Shown piece after piece: positions 1-8,461 of a stretch of DNA of 64,000 nucleotides. The notes under the pieces are model-generated. The model did not search any database, had not been told where the DNA came from, and saw nothing but the letters and a program-made list of their open reading frames with translations. This DNA is from Gammaproteobacteria bacterium (GTDB lineage Bacteria; Pseudomonadota; Gammaproteobacteria; JAJFKO01). Location: contig JANQRR010000025.1 in assembly GCA_028284465.1 (NCBI GenBank), positions 1 through 64,000 on the forward strand, written 5' to 3'. Position 1 is the first letter of the stretch. Each line of letters starts with the position of its first letter. Both the position numbers and the translations under genes were made by a program.

Positions 1-431
1 ACTTCATAAGACCGCATCCCAACATGCTTGGCTAATTTCAAGATTTCCTTACGGGTTAATGGCACCGTTGCCGACATTAATGCATTATGCATAGCCAAAT
101 AACGATTTTGTAAGCGTGCCGCTAAAGCACTGCTTGCGGGTTCAATAGATTTATCACCAAATAGCAGATATTCCTTATAAACAATGCGTAGATACGGATC
201 TTTCATGATAAGTTTTTGGATGACTGGGAACATATTACGACAATAGGGGCAGCGGTAATCAAAAAATTCTACTAAAGTTACCGAACCTTTGGGGTTGCCT
301 GCGGCAGAATTAATACTGGTACTGTAGGCTTTTCGAGCTAGCTGTGGGTTAATTGGCTCGCTCGAAGTGCAAGCTGATAACGAGATGCCAATAATTAACA
401 TGCCAATGAGTAAAATAGCGCGATTTAACAT
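1..431 (-). CDS. DsbA-family thioredoxin-fold lipoprotein (3' end outside window)
   Basis: The gene reads from a start with an upstream GGAGAGGG ribosome site and runs off the left edge. The first residues form a short hydrophobic signal ending in a lipobox-like LSAC, so the protein is probably a lipoprotein. A DsbA-like domain follows with the active-site motif CPYC in the context FFDYRCPYC. Proteins of this family oxidise or isomerise periplasmic disulfides. The spacing from the signal to the thioredoxin fold is short, with no N-terminal dimerisation region, unlike the longer Com1-like homologue near 52 kb. The cis-proline end of the domain is not in view, so oxidase and isomerase roles cannot be separated. 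Confidence 0.85.
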   Translation of the reverse strand, partial: MLNRAILLIGMLIIGISLSACTSSEPINPQLARKAYSTSINSAAGNPKGSVTLVEFFDYRCPYCRNMFPVIQKLIMKDPYLRIVYKEYLLFGDKSIEPASSALAARLQNRYLAMHNALMSATVPLTRKEILKLAKHVGMRSYE

Positions 432-481
432 GGTTTTCCCTCTCCAATAATGTCGTCTTTTGACCCAGGGCCATTATTTAT

Positions 482-563
482 TGTCATTGCGAGGAGTGTA
501 ACGACGAAGCAATCCAGAAAATTTCTACTGGATTGCTTCGTCGTTACACTCCTCGCAATGACA
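482..563. repeat. Perfect 36-bp inverted repeat (dispersed palindrome type)
   Basis: Two perfectly complementary 36-base arms flank a 10-base AT-rich loop. The arms begin TGTCATTGCGAGGAG and end GAAGCAATCCAG. Elements with this core are familiar as dispersed palindromes in many bacterial genomes (recalled, not searched). The element lies between the lipoprotein gene and the groE promoter. RNA from either strand would form a very stable hairpin and could insulate the two units. I saw no second copy in this window. Confidence 0.9.
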
Positions 564-656
564 GCTAAAATACATTTGAAACCCGAATAAATATAGATAG
601 TAAAGCAATTTTTCGCGTGGCGGAAGCCAAAAGTACAAAAAATTTAGCAAATTACC

Positions 657-684
657 CTTGAAATCTTGACATCCTAACCCATAT
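657..684 (+). promoter_or_regulatory. Sigma-32 (RpoH) type promoter of groESL
   Basis: CTTGAAA is followed after exactly 13 bases by ACCCATAT. The heat-shock sigma factor consensus is CTTGAAA-N13-CCCCATNT, so the -35 element matches fully and the -10 element differs at one position. It sits just upstream of the CIRCE operator and groES. Confidence 0.75.
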
Positions 685-693
685 AGCTACCAT
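666..693 (+). promoter_or_regulatory. Possible sigma-70 promoter overlapping the heat-shock promoter
   Basis: A perfect TTGACA is followed after 16 bases by TACCAT, a 4/6 match to the -10 box. It would give basal groESL transcription, and its -10 box touches the first base of the CIRCE operator, so bound HrcA should block it. The -10 match is weak. Confidence 0.4.
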
Positions 694-719
694 TAGCACT
701 CGCTAGGCTAGAGTGCTAA
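693..719 (+). promoter_or_regulatory. CIRCE operator (HrcA binding site)
   Basis: TTAGCACTC, nine bases, then GAGTGCTAA: a perfect match to the CIRCE consensus TTAGCACTC-N9-GAGTGCTAA. HrcA binds CIRCE and represses chaperonin genes until GroEL becomes titrated by unfolded protein. It lies between the promoter and the groES ribosome site, so it can act on both DNA and the mRNA leader. Confidence 0.95.
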
Positions 720-755
720 ATATTTAAATGAGTTAATTTTAAGGAGACAAGCTTC

Positions 756-1055
756 ATGAGTAAGAAAATTCGTCCCTTAGGCGATCGTATTATTGTTCGC
801 CGCGAGGAGCAGGAACAAACAACACCAGGGGGAATTGTCATTCCTGACACTACTAATAAGGAAAAACCAATGACGGGTACAGTCGTTGCTGTGGGTCCTG
901 GGCCAATCATGGATAATGGCGATCGTCGTGCCATTGGCCTGAAAGAAGGTGAAAAAGTGTTATTTGGTAAATACGCCGGTACCGAAGTCAAGATTGGCAG
1001 CGATGAACTGGTGGTATTGCGTGAAGATGACATCATGGGTGTCGTTGAAGGTTAA
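756..1055 (+). CDS. groES: Co-chaperonin GroES
   Basis: This 99-residue protein matches GroES along its length: it opens with the [12 protein letters not shown] strand, carries the mobile-loop segment with GGIVIPDT, and ends in the [12 protein letters not shown] strand. It forms the heptameric lid of the cytoplasmic GroEL chamber. A strong AAGGAGA ribosome site precedes the ATG. groEL follows after 24 bases, so the two are co-transcribed under the sigma-32/CIRCE region. The length is normal for the family (about 95-100 residues). Confidence 0.98.
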   Translation: MSKKIRPLGDRIIVRREEQEQTTPGGIVIPDTTNKEKPMTGTVVAVGPGPIMDNGDRRAIGLKEGEKVLFGKYAGTEVKIGSDELVVLREDDIMGVVEG

Positions 1056-1079
1056 TTATTTAAAAGAGGAATATGAAAC

Positions 1080-2741
1080 ATGGCTGCGAAAGAAATTATA
1101 GCTGAAGGTACGGCTCGTGATCGTATGTTACGAGGTGTAAATATCTTAGCGGGGGCAGTTAGCGTGACTATAGGGCCAAAAGGTCGTAATGTCGTGCTTG
1201 ATAAATCATTTGGTGCGCCAACGATAACCAAAGATGGTGTGTCCGTTGCTAAAGAAATCGAACTTGAAGATAAGTTTGAAAATATGGGTGCACAAATGGT
1301 GAAAGAAGTGGCGTCACAAACATCTGATGAAGCTGGGGATGGCACCACGACAGCAACCGTATTGGCACATGCGATTTTGCGTGAAGGCATTAAAGCAGTT
1401 GTTGCTGGCATGAATCCAATGGATCTAAAACGTGGAATTGAAAAAGCAGTGACAGCGGTTGTAGCTAAGCTAAAAGAATTATCTAAACCATGCAAAGATA
1501 GCAAAGCTATCGCACAAGTTGGTACTATCTCAGCTAATGCTGATGAATCTATCGGTAAAATCATTGCTGATGCGATGGAAAAAGTCGGTAAAGAAGGCGT
1601 GATCACCGTTGAAGATGGTTCTGGCTTAGAAAATGAATTAGACGTGGTTGAAGGTATGCAGTTTGATCGTGGTTACTTATCACCTTACTTCATTACTAAT
1701 CAACAAAGCATGTCTGCAGAATTAGAAAATCCATTCATCTTATTAGTTGATAAGAAAATTTCAAATATTCGCGATTTACTTCCAGTGTTGGAAAGCGTTG
1801 CCAAAGCTAGCCGACCATTATTAATCATTGCTGAAGACGTTGAAGGTGAAGCCTTAGCAACGTTAGTGGTTAACAATATTCGCGGAATCGTTAAAGTTGC
1901 TGCGGTTAAAGCACCAGGCTTTGGTGATCGTCGTAAAGCAATGTTACAAGATATTGCTATCTTAACCGGTGGTAACGTGATCGCAGAAGAAGTTGGTAAA
2001 ACCTTAGAAAATACTACCTTAGAAGATTTAGGTAGCGCTAAACGTATTGTGATCACTAAAGACAACACCACGATTGTTGATGGTGCAGGCGATGCTGGCG
2101 GGATCAAAGGTCGTATCGAGCAAATTCGCGCTGAGAAAGAGCAAAGCAGCTCTGACTATGATCGTGAAAAATTAGAAGAACGCGTAGCTAAATTAGCTGG
2201 TGGGGTTGCCGTTATTAAAGTCGGTGCTGCCACTGAAATTGAAATGAAGGAAAAGAAAGCGCGCGTTGAAGATGCGTTACACGCGGTTCGTGCTGCGGTG
2301 CAAGAAGGTGTTGTTGCTGGTGGCGGTGTCGCATTAGTAAGAGCACGTGATGTTATTGATAGCGTCAAAGGTGATAACCATGATCAAGATATGGGTATTG
2401 CTATTGTGCGTCGAGCGATTGAATCACCATTGCGTCGTATTGCACAAAACGCTGGGGTTGATGCTGCGGTGATTTTAAATAAAGTCGTCGAAAACAAAGG
2501 TAACACTGGCTACAATGCAGCAACAGGTGAATACGTTGATATGGTCGAAGCTGGTATTATCGATCCAACTAAAGTAACCCGTACTGCATTACAAAAAGCT
2601 GCTTCCATCGCAGGCTTAATGATCACCACAGAATGCATGATAACTGATGCACCGAAGAAAGATGAAGGTGCTCCAGCTGCTGGTGACATGGGCGGCATGG
2701 GAGGAATGGGTGGCATGGGAGGAATGGGCGGCATGATGTAA
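1080..2741 (+). CDS. groEL: Chaperonin GroEL (60 kDa)
   Basis: A full-length 553-residue GroEL. Near the N-terminus it has [14 protein letters not shown] and the nucleotide-site stretch [11 protein letters not shown]. The apical-domain segment [13 protein letters not shown] and the flexible C-terminal Gly-Gly-Met repeat tail (five GGM units and a final M) are also present. It folds cytosolic proteins in an ATP-driven double ring with GroES. GAGGA precedes the start, and a strong terminator ends the operon. Long open frames on the opposite strand across this gene follow its codon bias and are not genes. Confidence 0.99.
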   Translation: MAAKEIIAEGTARDRMLRGVNILAGAVSVTIGPKGRNVVLDKSFGAPTITKDGVSVAKEIELEDKFENMGAQMVKEVASQTSDEAGDGTTTATVLAHAILREGIKAVVAGMNPMDLKRGIEKAVTAVVAKLKELSKPCKDSKAIAQVGTISANADESIGKIIADAMEKVGKEGVITVEDGSGLENELDVVEGMQFDRGYLSPYFITNQQSMSAELENPFILLVDKKISNIRDLLPVLESVAKASRPLLIIAEDVEGEALATLVVNNIRGIVKVAAVKAPGFGDRRKAMLQDIAILTGGNVIAEEVGKTLENTTLEDLGSAKRIVITKDNTTIVDGAGDAGGIKGRIEQIRAEKEQSSSDYDREKLEERVAKLAGGVAVIKVGAATEIEMKEKKARVEDALHAVRAAVQEGVVAGGGVALVRARDVIDSVKGDNHDQDMGIAIVRRAIESPLRRIAQNAGVDAAVILNKVVENKGNTGYNAATGEYVDMVEAGIIDPTKVTRTALQKAASIAGLMITTECMITDAPKKDEGAPAAGDMGGMGGMGGMGGMGGMM

Positions 2742-2791
2742 GCCCCTTTTGCCTATGGATATTATTAACATCCATTTTGTTATTAATTGAT

Positions 2792-2820
2792 AAAAACCCC
2801 GCTCGTAAGGCGGGGTTTTT
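2792..2820 (+). terminator. Rho-independent terminator of groESL
   Basis: An 11-bp stem (AAAAACCCCGC pairing with GCGGGGTTTTT), a 7-base loop and a T-run. It stands about 50 bases after the groEL stop. Because the arms carry A- and T-runs on both sides, it could also stop the converging regulator gene. Confidence 0.93.
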
Positions 2821-2829
2821 TTATGACAG

Positions 2830-3864
2830 TTATTTCATTAGTCGTGCGGTTGCTAGCCCTCGTTTTATCATGAATTCAACATCATCATTAGCATTGATAT
2901 AATTTATGTTAATTTTAGGATGCTTATTTGCATAAACTCGAAATATTTCATCAACAAAACCCTGTCCAGCTAATTTAACTCTAGTAAAATCTAAAGTAAC
3001 ATGTTTAAATTTTTCTAAACCGCGAGTTATACGTTTAGCTTGTGATCGAGAAATTAATTTTTCATTACCGAACTGTGATAACTCAACTAGAATTTCTGTA
3101 CGGTCAAATGCCAAGTTTTCTGGTTCTTGATATTTTTTAAATATATCAACTAAATGTTGCTCTGAGTCTAAATGTATACTCATTATTATATGTGATCCAG
3201 ATTTTGGTGTTGTAACATTTTCTATTGACCAATCATTCTCATAGTTATCACGAATATAATGAATATTGTTGGCATATATTTCAAAGATACCAAATACTCG
3301 TGCACAAAAGAAAATACCTTCGCCTGTATGATTCGCTGGATCGGTTGTCATTTTACCTTTATTAAGCTCTAATATACTTTCTCTTAAATCATCTAATTTA
3401 AAATAGTCTGCAATATGTTTAAATATACCTTCGCCATTATCAATAATTTTTAGCGTTAAATGTTTTTTTTCTAGCGATGTAAATACAGTGATCTTAGAGC
3501 CTCCAGAGTGATCGATTGCATTATTAAATATTTCGGTAAAACCATAAGTACAAATATCATAAATATTTTCAGGCAATTTTTTAAAAATGCTATCAAAGTC
3601 TTTATCCAAAGCGTTAAGTTCAGAAAGATTCTTAGTTATTTTGTATGATATTTCACGATTCAGTGAATTAGTATTAAAATACTTAATTGCACGTGTAGTA
3701 CCAGATTTAATAATTAAATTATCTTTTAATAAATTATTAAGATGTCGATGAACTGTAGTCCGGGTTACACTAAAATGCGAAGATGTTATCGCCACAATAT
3801 TGGATGGATGTCGTTCAATATGCTTGAGTATATAGGTTCTGATAGCTTCAGCTTGAGTTGTCAT
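2830..3864 (-). CDS. Winged-helix / GHKL ATPase / DUF4325 (STAS-like) regulator
   Basis: Three parts are visible. Residues 1-70 look like a winged helix-turn-helix (ITSSHFSVTRTTVHRHLNNL). Residues 95-235 form a GHKL/HATPase fold with an N-box E111-xx-N114-N115 before DHSGG, a D142-N-G-E-G loop and a second glycine motif TGEGIFF. The C-terminal ~90 residues match the STAS-like DUF4325 (VTLDFTRVKLAGQGFVDEIF). DUF4325 proteins with GHKL partners are thought to act like anti-sigma/anti-anti-sigma switches. Here the DNA-binding, kinase-like and STAS-like parts are one chain. No regulatory partner is adjacent. The target is unknown. Confidence 0.75.
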   Translation of the reverse strand: MTTQAEAIRTYILKHIERHPSNIVAITSSHFSVTRTTVHRHLNNLLKDNLIIKSGTTRAIKYFNTNSLNREISYKITKNLSELNALDKDFDSIFKKLPENIYDICTYGFTEIFNNAIDHSGGSKITVFTSLEKKHLTLKIIDNGEGIFKHIADYFKLDDLRESILELNKGKMTTDPANHTGEGIFFCARVFGIFEIYANNIHYIRDNYENDWSIENVTTPKSGSHIIMSIHLDSEQHLVDIFKKYQEPENLAFDRTEILVELSQFGNEKLISRSQAKRITRGLEKFKHVTLDFTRVKLAGQGFVDEIFRVYANKHPKININYINANDDVEFMIKRGLATARLMK

Positions 3865-3990
3865 AGCTTAACCTGTTTTTTTGTAACTAGTTTCAAATGA
3901 TATTATAACTAATTATAAACGCAAATGTTGAGATTTACAACTATTATCAAAATATGGTCATAATTACATTAATGAACTATTAAAAAAACG

Positions 3991-6681
3991 TTACATCTGT
4001 AGAGCAGGATGGTCAGTTTTTTTAGATGTTTTATCCACTCTATTGCTACTACTAGTACTAGTAGTCCGTTGGGAAGGATAAAGTGAAGCGTGAGTAGTAA
4101 CAAGACTTGCAGGCGTTTGTTTACATCGGCTCGCTTTCTCGCCACATTTGGGAAGTATTTCGATATTTTTTAAAAATTTATGATATTGCTTGGCAAAATG
4201 GTCGACATCAGGATGAATGAGCGCTTCACAATCAGGTTGTGTATTCCAACTGATATTTATACCATGATAAAGAAAGAGTGCTTTGATAATCCATTCAGTC
4301 ACTGCAGCATTACCGCGCTCAGTAATAGTAGTATGTGATAGCCACCAATGAACTTTGGCGATGTCTTCTATTAATCGGCTGACTTCTGTTTCTTGGTTTA
4401 TATCTATAGGTTTACTTAAGATTAAATCAATTAATGTTTGAACGTATGCGATAATGTTTGCTATATGCTTAGCTTTTGTGTGAACCCAGCAAGGAACTTT
4501 GTTTTCATTTTCTCTATACTTGGTGAGAGTAATAGATTCTTGTTTTATTTTCCCGCTAATGTTGCATATAAACAAGAGTCGTCCCTCATAAATAGAAGTT
4601 TCAAATTTTGATATAAACGCTGAGTTTTGATATTGAGGCAGAATGTCAGAAATAAAACGTTGTAAATAAGGGTGATAGCGGGCTTTAAGAGGTGTTTGTA
4701 GTGCTTTATTACCCTCAGTTGATGTTGGTCTGAGTTTACCAAAAAGTTTAGCGTTATCTGAATTACTCATTACAGCGATCCATTGGCGCATTTCACCTAA
4801 TCTTACGAAGCCAATTGCATTAGATTCAACGGGGATCACTGTTGAAGGATTAAAGTGTGGAAGAATATCTAGTAAGTTAAAATTAGCCGTTAACATATAA
4901 CTTAAAATAACGTTAGTTATGGTTTGAGAGTAAGCTTGGTATTGCTGTTGAGTAATACCTTTACCATAATAATTCTCCAAGATTTCAGTACCTTCGATTC
5001 CCTGATCTGTGGCTTGTTGTTTAATATTATATGGCCATTTTCGATGTTTGCTAGTAGAATTATGATGAAGTTTTTTATTAATGAATGCTAATGACTTGGG
5101 ATCATTTTGAATTTTTGCAGTTAATTTTAATTGATTAAGCGTTTGCGTGGGATACTCAAGCCCAGCGTTCATAAAGCAAATCGCTATTTTAGGGAAAGGA
5201 GTGTTCAGTGCTAATTTTCTTATGTTACGATCATTAAGCATTATTACTTGATAGTGTCTGATTAAGATATTAAAAATTTTGTGTTCGAGTCCGGTAAAAG
5301 CAAATTCTGCTAATGTGATAATACTTTCTTTAGATAGATACTTTTTCTGAGACATTAAATGATCAAGTTGTCGGTAATTGTTATTTTTTAGGAAGCAAAG
5401 TAACACCTTTTGCCATGATTGCTCAGTCACGTATTCATGAAATCGATCAGATAGTATATTAGTCAGTGTGCTTAGATTTGCTTTGGACGCAAGACATATA
5501 TATTTGTTTAAAGCTTTTTGGTCAAGAGATTTTGCGGTTAACCAAGATGAAGCAGACTCTTCATCAATATAATTATTAATATAATGGAGCAAACTGCAGT
5601 AGAACTGCTCTCTTGTGATTGCAACTTCTTCTTTGTATTCAGTTATATTAGAATGTGATTTGTGTGACAAACAAGGGTTTAATGATTTAATTTTTACTCG
5701 AGTATGTTTAACAACAATATTAAATTCTTCTCCATATGTGCCAGCTATTAATTTCTTTGTTACACTTTTAATATGTTTTTTTATATTTTTTTTATTTAAA
5801 CCTTTGCTAATTAATAATTCTGCCATTTCCGGTGAATGTACTAAATGCCATGAAGGGATTTCACAACTGTTTGCCCTATATGGGTCAGATATATTAATTT
5901 TCAGTGTATGTTCTAATAAATATTTTGCTAGTTCAACATGATCAGTATAAATTGCAAAATGTAATAAATTAAATTTTAATATTTGTCCTAATATGCCACG
6001 TTTAGAAACAGGTTGGTAGGGTAACAATTTATTGTTAAGTTTTTCATGTAATTTCGGGTATAATTTAAGGAGCTGAATAATAATTTTTTCATCTAATGTA
6101 ATTAATTCTTTTAAATGGATATCGCGACTTGCAAAGTCAAAGCCATTATCAGATAAAAGGCATAACATTTCTGACGATTTTATCATATTATAACTTATGA
6201 AAAAAAATTCAGATGATGCTAGCTCTTGAATAGCTTGAGTGACGTTTTTAAGAAACCAGGCAAAAGTTTCGAATAAATTTTGGTGTACTGCATAGTAAAA
6301 ATAATTTTGTCTAAGTCGATCATTTACTAAATTTTCAATCGGATATTTAGCATTTTTGTACTTTTCTAATAAAAGAATAGAAGCCATTTCTTTTTTTTGC
6401 CATATCGCGAAATTTATTAAGTCGTCATAATGTTCAGAACTAAGCATTTCGCCATTAATTCCCTTAAGCAACTTTTTGAATTGCTCAAGGTATTTTTCAT
6501 TACACATTAATATGATAAGTACTTCACTACTAAGCGATGCATAAAAACGTTCACTAGAAAATATGTCTTTTTGAGCTAATTGATGCAAATCTTGCAGTAA
6601 AGCCTCAACATGTTTATTGATGATGTTAAGATCGTTTGCAGCTAAAATATCTAAGAGCAATTGCTTTTTGTCGAATAACAT
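3991..6681 (-). CDS. Large ankyrin-like repeat protein of unknown function (candidate effector)
   Basis: An 896-residue protein without signal peptide or membrane segment. Around residues 230-300 there are ankyrin-type helices (NLLHFAIYTDHVELAKYLLEH, then SPEMAELLISKGL), and related helical pairs occur in the N-terminal 230 residues. The rest is helical and unassigned. The last ~45 residues are a Ser/Thr-rich disordered tail (RTTSTSSSNRVDKTSKK). Base composition is clearly more AT-rich than the flanking housekeeping genes. Eukaryote-like ankyrin proteins of this size are common among secreted effectors of intracellular Legionellales. Secretion is inference. It stands alone, with no clear Shine-Dalgarno. 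Confidence 0.65.
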   Translation of the reverse strand: MLFDKKQLLLDILAANDLNIINKHVEALLQDLHQLAQKDIFSSERFYASLSSEVLIILMCNEKYLEQFKKLLKGINGEMLSSEHYDDLINFAIWQKKEMASILLLEKYKNAKYPIENLVNDRLRQNYFYYAVHQNLFETFAWFLKNVTQAIQELASSEFFFISYNMIKSSEMLCLLSDNGFDFASRDIHLKELITLDEKIIIQLLKLYPKLHEKLNNKLLPYQPVSKRGILGQILKFNLLHFAIYTDHVELAKYLLEHTLKINISDPYRANSCEIPSWHLVHSPEMAELLISKGLNKKNIKKHIKSVTKKLIAGTYGEEFNIVVKHTRVKIKSLNPCLSHKSHSNITEYKEEVAITREQFYCSLLHYINNYIDEESASSWLTAKSLDQKALNKYICLASKANLSTLTNILSDRFHEYVTEQSWQKVLLCFLKNNNYRQLDHLMSQKKYLSKESIITLAEFAFTGLEHKIFNILIRHYQVIMLNDRNIRKLALNTPFPKIAICFMNAGLEYPTQTLNQLKLTAKIQNDPKSLAFINKKLHHNSTSKHRKWPYNIKQQATDQGIEGTEILENYYGKGITQQQYQAYSQTITNVILSYMLTANFNLLDILPHFNPSTVIPVESNAIGFVRLGEMRQWIAVMSNSDNAKLFGKLRPTSTEGNKALQTPLKARYHPYLQRFISDILPQYQNSAFISKFETSIYEGRLLFICNISGKIKQESITLTKYRENENKVPCWVHTKAKHIANIIAYVQTLIDLILSKPIDINQETEVSRLIEDIAKVHWWLSHTTITERGNAAVTEWIIKALFLYHGINISWNTQPDCEALIHPDVDHFAKQYHKFLKNIEILPKCGEKASRCKQTPASLVTTHASLYPSQRTTSTSSSNRVDKTSKKTDHPALQM

Positions 6682-6845
6682 AGTATTTATCTTTGAAGTG
6701 ATAGTTAATTTCGTAGTAAATATGTAGCTGTAATTCTAACATAATCTGGTCAAAAAGCAAGCACATTTATTCCTTTAGGTAGCCAGCATCACCCTATTAT
6801 TAGCTCTCATGTGGATCAAACTAGTAGCTATAAACGCGCTTTGTT

Positions 6846-8078
6846 TTAAGGTGCAGTTATACGAACATTGATTTGATCAGGGTAGGATGCAAATAAATTC
6901 TTCCAGCCAGCGATGTTTAAGGGCGTGCCTGCTTTTCTTAAGGCTGTTATGCGCTCAGCAAAATCACCTTTACGGATTGAAGATACTATATTTTTCACTG
7001 GATCATTTGATCGGTTCATTATATTTTGCATGATATCTTGACGGCTCCTAGAAAACGACATTGGCAGAGTTTCCACAGTCGCTTCATTATATAATTTTCC
7101 CAAGAAATAAGCATCCCAAAAACCTTGAGTGGCGCCCTGTTGCAGGATCGGTGTTACTGGATGAGCCGCATCGCCAATTAATAAAACACTAGAAAATTTT
7201 GGATTGAAATAACAAGGTTTGGCAGTGATTTGAAAACGACTTGTGGTTAATGAAATATTTTGAGTTTTGATTTGATTTAATATTTCCGGTACAAATAAAC
7301 CAAAAGATTTAAAATCATCTGCTGAAAAAGAACGGTATTGAGCATCATTTTTTTCTTCATCAAAAGTATGGAAATACATATAACATTGATCTTTGCTAAA
7401 TGGATATAGCATTACTAATTGTCCTTGGTTTCCCCACATAAAAGTTGGCTCAAATTCTAATTCTTTGAATTCAGTAGGTTTGTCGGCGATACAACGCCAA
7501 TTAGTTAGGCCAAAATCTTGTACTTTAACGTCAGGAAATACTAGAGCACGTGTTTTTGAATGAATGCCATCAGCACTAATTAATAAATCGAAGGTGTCAT
7601 GGAGCAATTCTGATTTTTTATTGTCAGCGCTTATTGGTACTTGCTGTTGCCAATTAACTTCAATAGTAGCATTATTATTTTGTTTAAAATTAATTAACTC
7701 ACAACCTGTTTGTACTTTTACACCGAGAGTGCGAGCTTTTTTAAGCAATAGGTTTTGTAGTTCACCACGATTAATTGCCATAAAAGGAACGTTAGTCCCC
7801 GTAGCAGTAAAAGATGCACGACAAATTGGCCTACCATCAGCTTCAGTATAAATACAATGTTTTACTTGATAAGCATGTTCTTTTAATTCTTCAGTTAACC
7901 CCAACTCTCGCAATGCAACGACAGAATTTGCTGGCATAGCAATACCAGCACCTTCGACTTCATTAAGCTTGTGACGTTTTTCTAAAATTAGCACGTCAGC
8001 GCTAGAATCTTTTTGCTTGATAGCAATGGCCGCCGCTAAACCTGTTGGCCCTGCACCGACAATCACTGTTTTTGCCAT
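6846..8078 (-). CDS. FAD-dependent aromatic-ring type monooxygenase
   Basis: A 410-residue group A flavin monooxygenase. The FAD dinucleotide fold starts at residue 4 (VIVGAGPTGLAAAIA, with the ribose-binding Glu of LILEKR). The DG motif is LLISADGIHSKTR, and the GD motif is LLIGDAAHPVTPILQQGA. Enzymes of this PHBH/UbiH/salicylate-hydroxylase class use NAD(P)H and O2 to hydroxylate an aromatic or similar substrate. The substrate cannot be told from sequence, and no catabolic partners are adjacent. GCGAGG precedes the ATG. It reads toward the ankyrin-like gene but is separated from it by about 160 bases with no gene. Confidence 0.85.
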   Translation of the reverse strand: MAKTVIVGAGPTGLAAAIAIKQKDSSADVLILEKRHKLNEVEGAGIAMPANSVVALRELGLTEELKEHAYQVKHCIYTEADGRPICRASFTATGTNVPFMAINRGELQNLLLKKARTLGVKVQTGCELINFKQNNNATIEVNWQQQVPISADNKKSELLHDTFDLLISADGIHSKTRALVFPDVKVQDFGLTNWRCIADKPTEFKELEFEPTFMWGNQGQLVMLYPFSKDQCYMYFHTFDEEKNDAQYRSFSADDFKSFGLFVPEILNQIKTQNISLTTSRFQITAKPCYFNPKFSSVLLIGDAAHPVTPILQQGATQGFWDAYFLGKLYNEATVETLPMSFSRSRQDIMQNIMNRSNDPVKNIVSSIRKGDFAERITALRKAGTPLNIAGWKNLFASYPDQINVRITAP

Positions 8079-8180
8079 AAATAGCCTCGCTGATAGTTTT
8101 ATCTAATTTATATCGAAATAGTCTTTAGCGGATATTATGCCTATTTATTTATATTTATACTAGGGTCATTAATTTTAATA

Positions 8181-8200
8181 ATTTCGCATATTTGCGAAAT
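8181..8200. promoter_or_regulatory. Palindromic operator upstream of the toxin half
   Basis: ATTTCGCA, a four-base spacer, then TGCGAAAT: perfect 8-bp arms. It lies 24 bases before the HigB-like start, where the antitoxin of such modules usually binds to autoregulate its own operon. The antitoxin is no longer next to it. Confidence 0.55.
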
Positions 8201-8224
8201 CATAAAAAGGTGGTAAACTTCAAA

Positions 8225-8461
8225 ATGAAATGGGCAATAACTTATTATAATCAAAAAGTAATGGAAGCAATTGAGGAATGGCCTGTGCTAATGCGTGCTA
8301 AGTATATCCGAACGATTGAATTAATTGAACTTCATGGGCCACAAATAGGTTATCCAATAACAAAGCCATTAGGTGATGGGTTATTCGAAATTCGAGTTAA
8401 CTCAAAAGAAGGGATAGGCAGAGCATTTTTTTGTTATGCACTAAAAAATGAAATTAACTAA
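8225..8461 (+). pseudogene. HigB / phage Gp49-like (DUF891) toxin, C-terminally truncated
   Basis: The product starts MKWAITYYNQKVMEAIEEW and contains the family core ELIELHGPQIG, KPLGDGLFEIRV and GIGRAFFCYAL. It then stops after KNEIN, about 30 residues short. The missing part is the strand and the KKxxxKTPxxEI helix typical of these RelE-fold mRNA interferases. The start was chosen for the AGGTGG site 11 bases upstream; an upstream in-frame ATG falls inside the operator. No antitoxin follows. The matching C-terminal piece and a HigA-type antitoxin lie near 30 kb on the other strand. Confidence 0.8.

Noticed and set aside
1052..2734. Long open frames on the minus strand across groEL
   Set aside because: They follow from groEL codon bias, show no protein-like features and lack ribosome sites.
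8192..8224. Earlier in-frame ATG for the truncated toxin
   Set aside because: It lies inside the operator palindrome, lacks a ribosome site and adds residues not found in the family; the ATG at 8225 has AGGTGG upstream.
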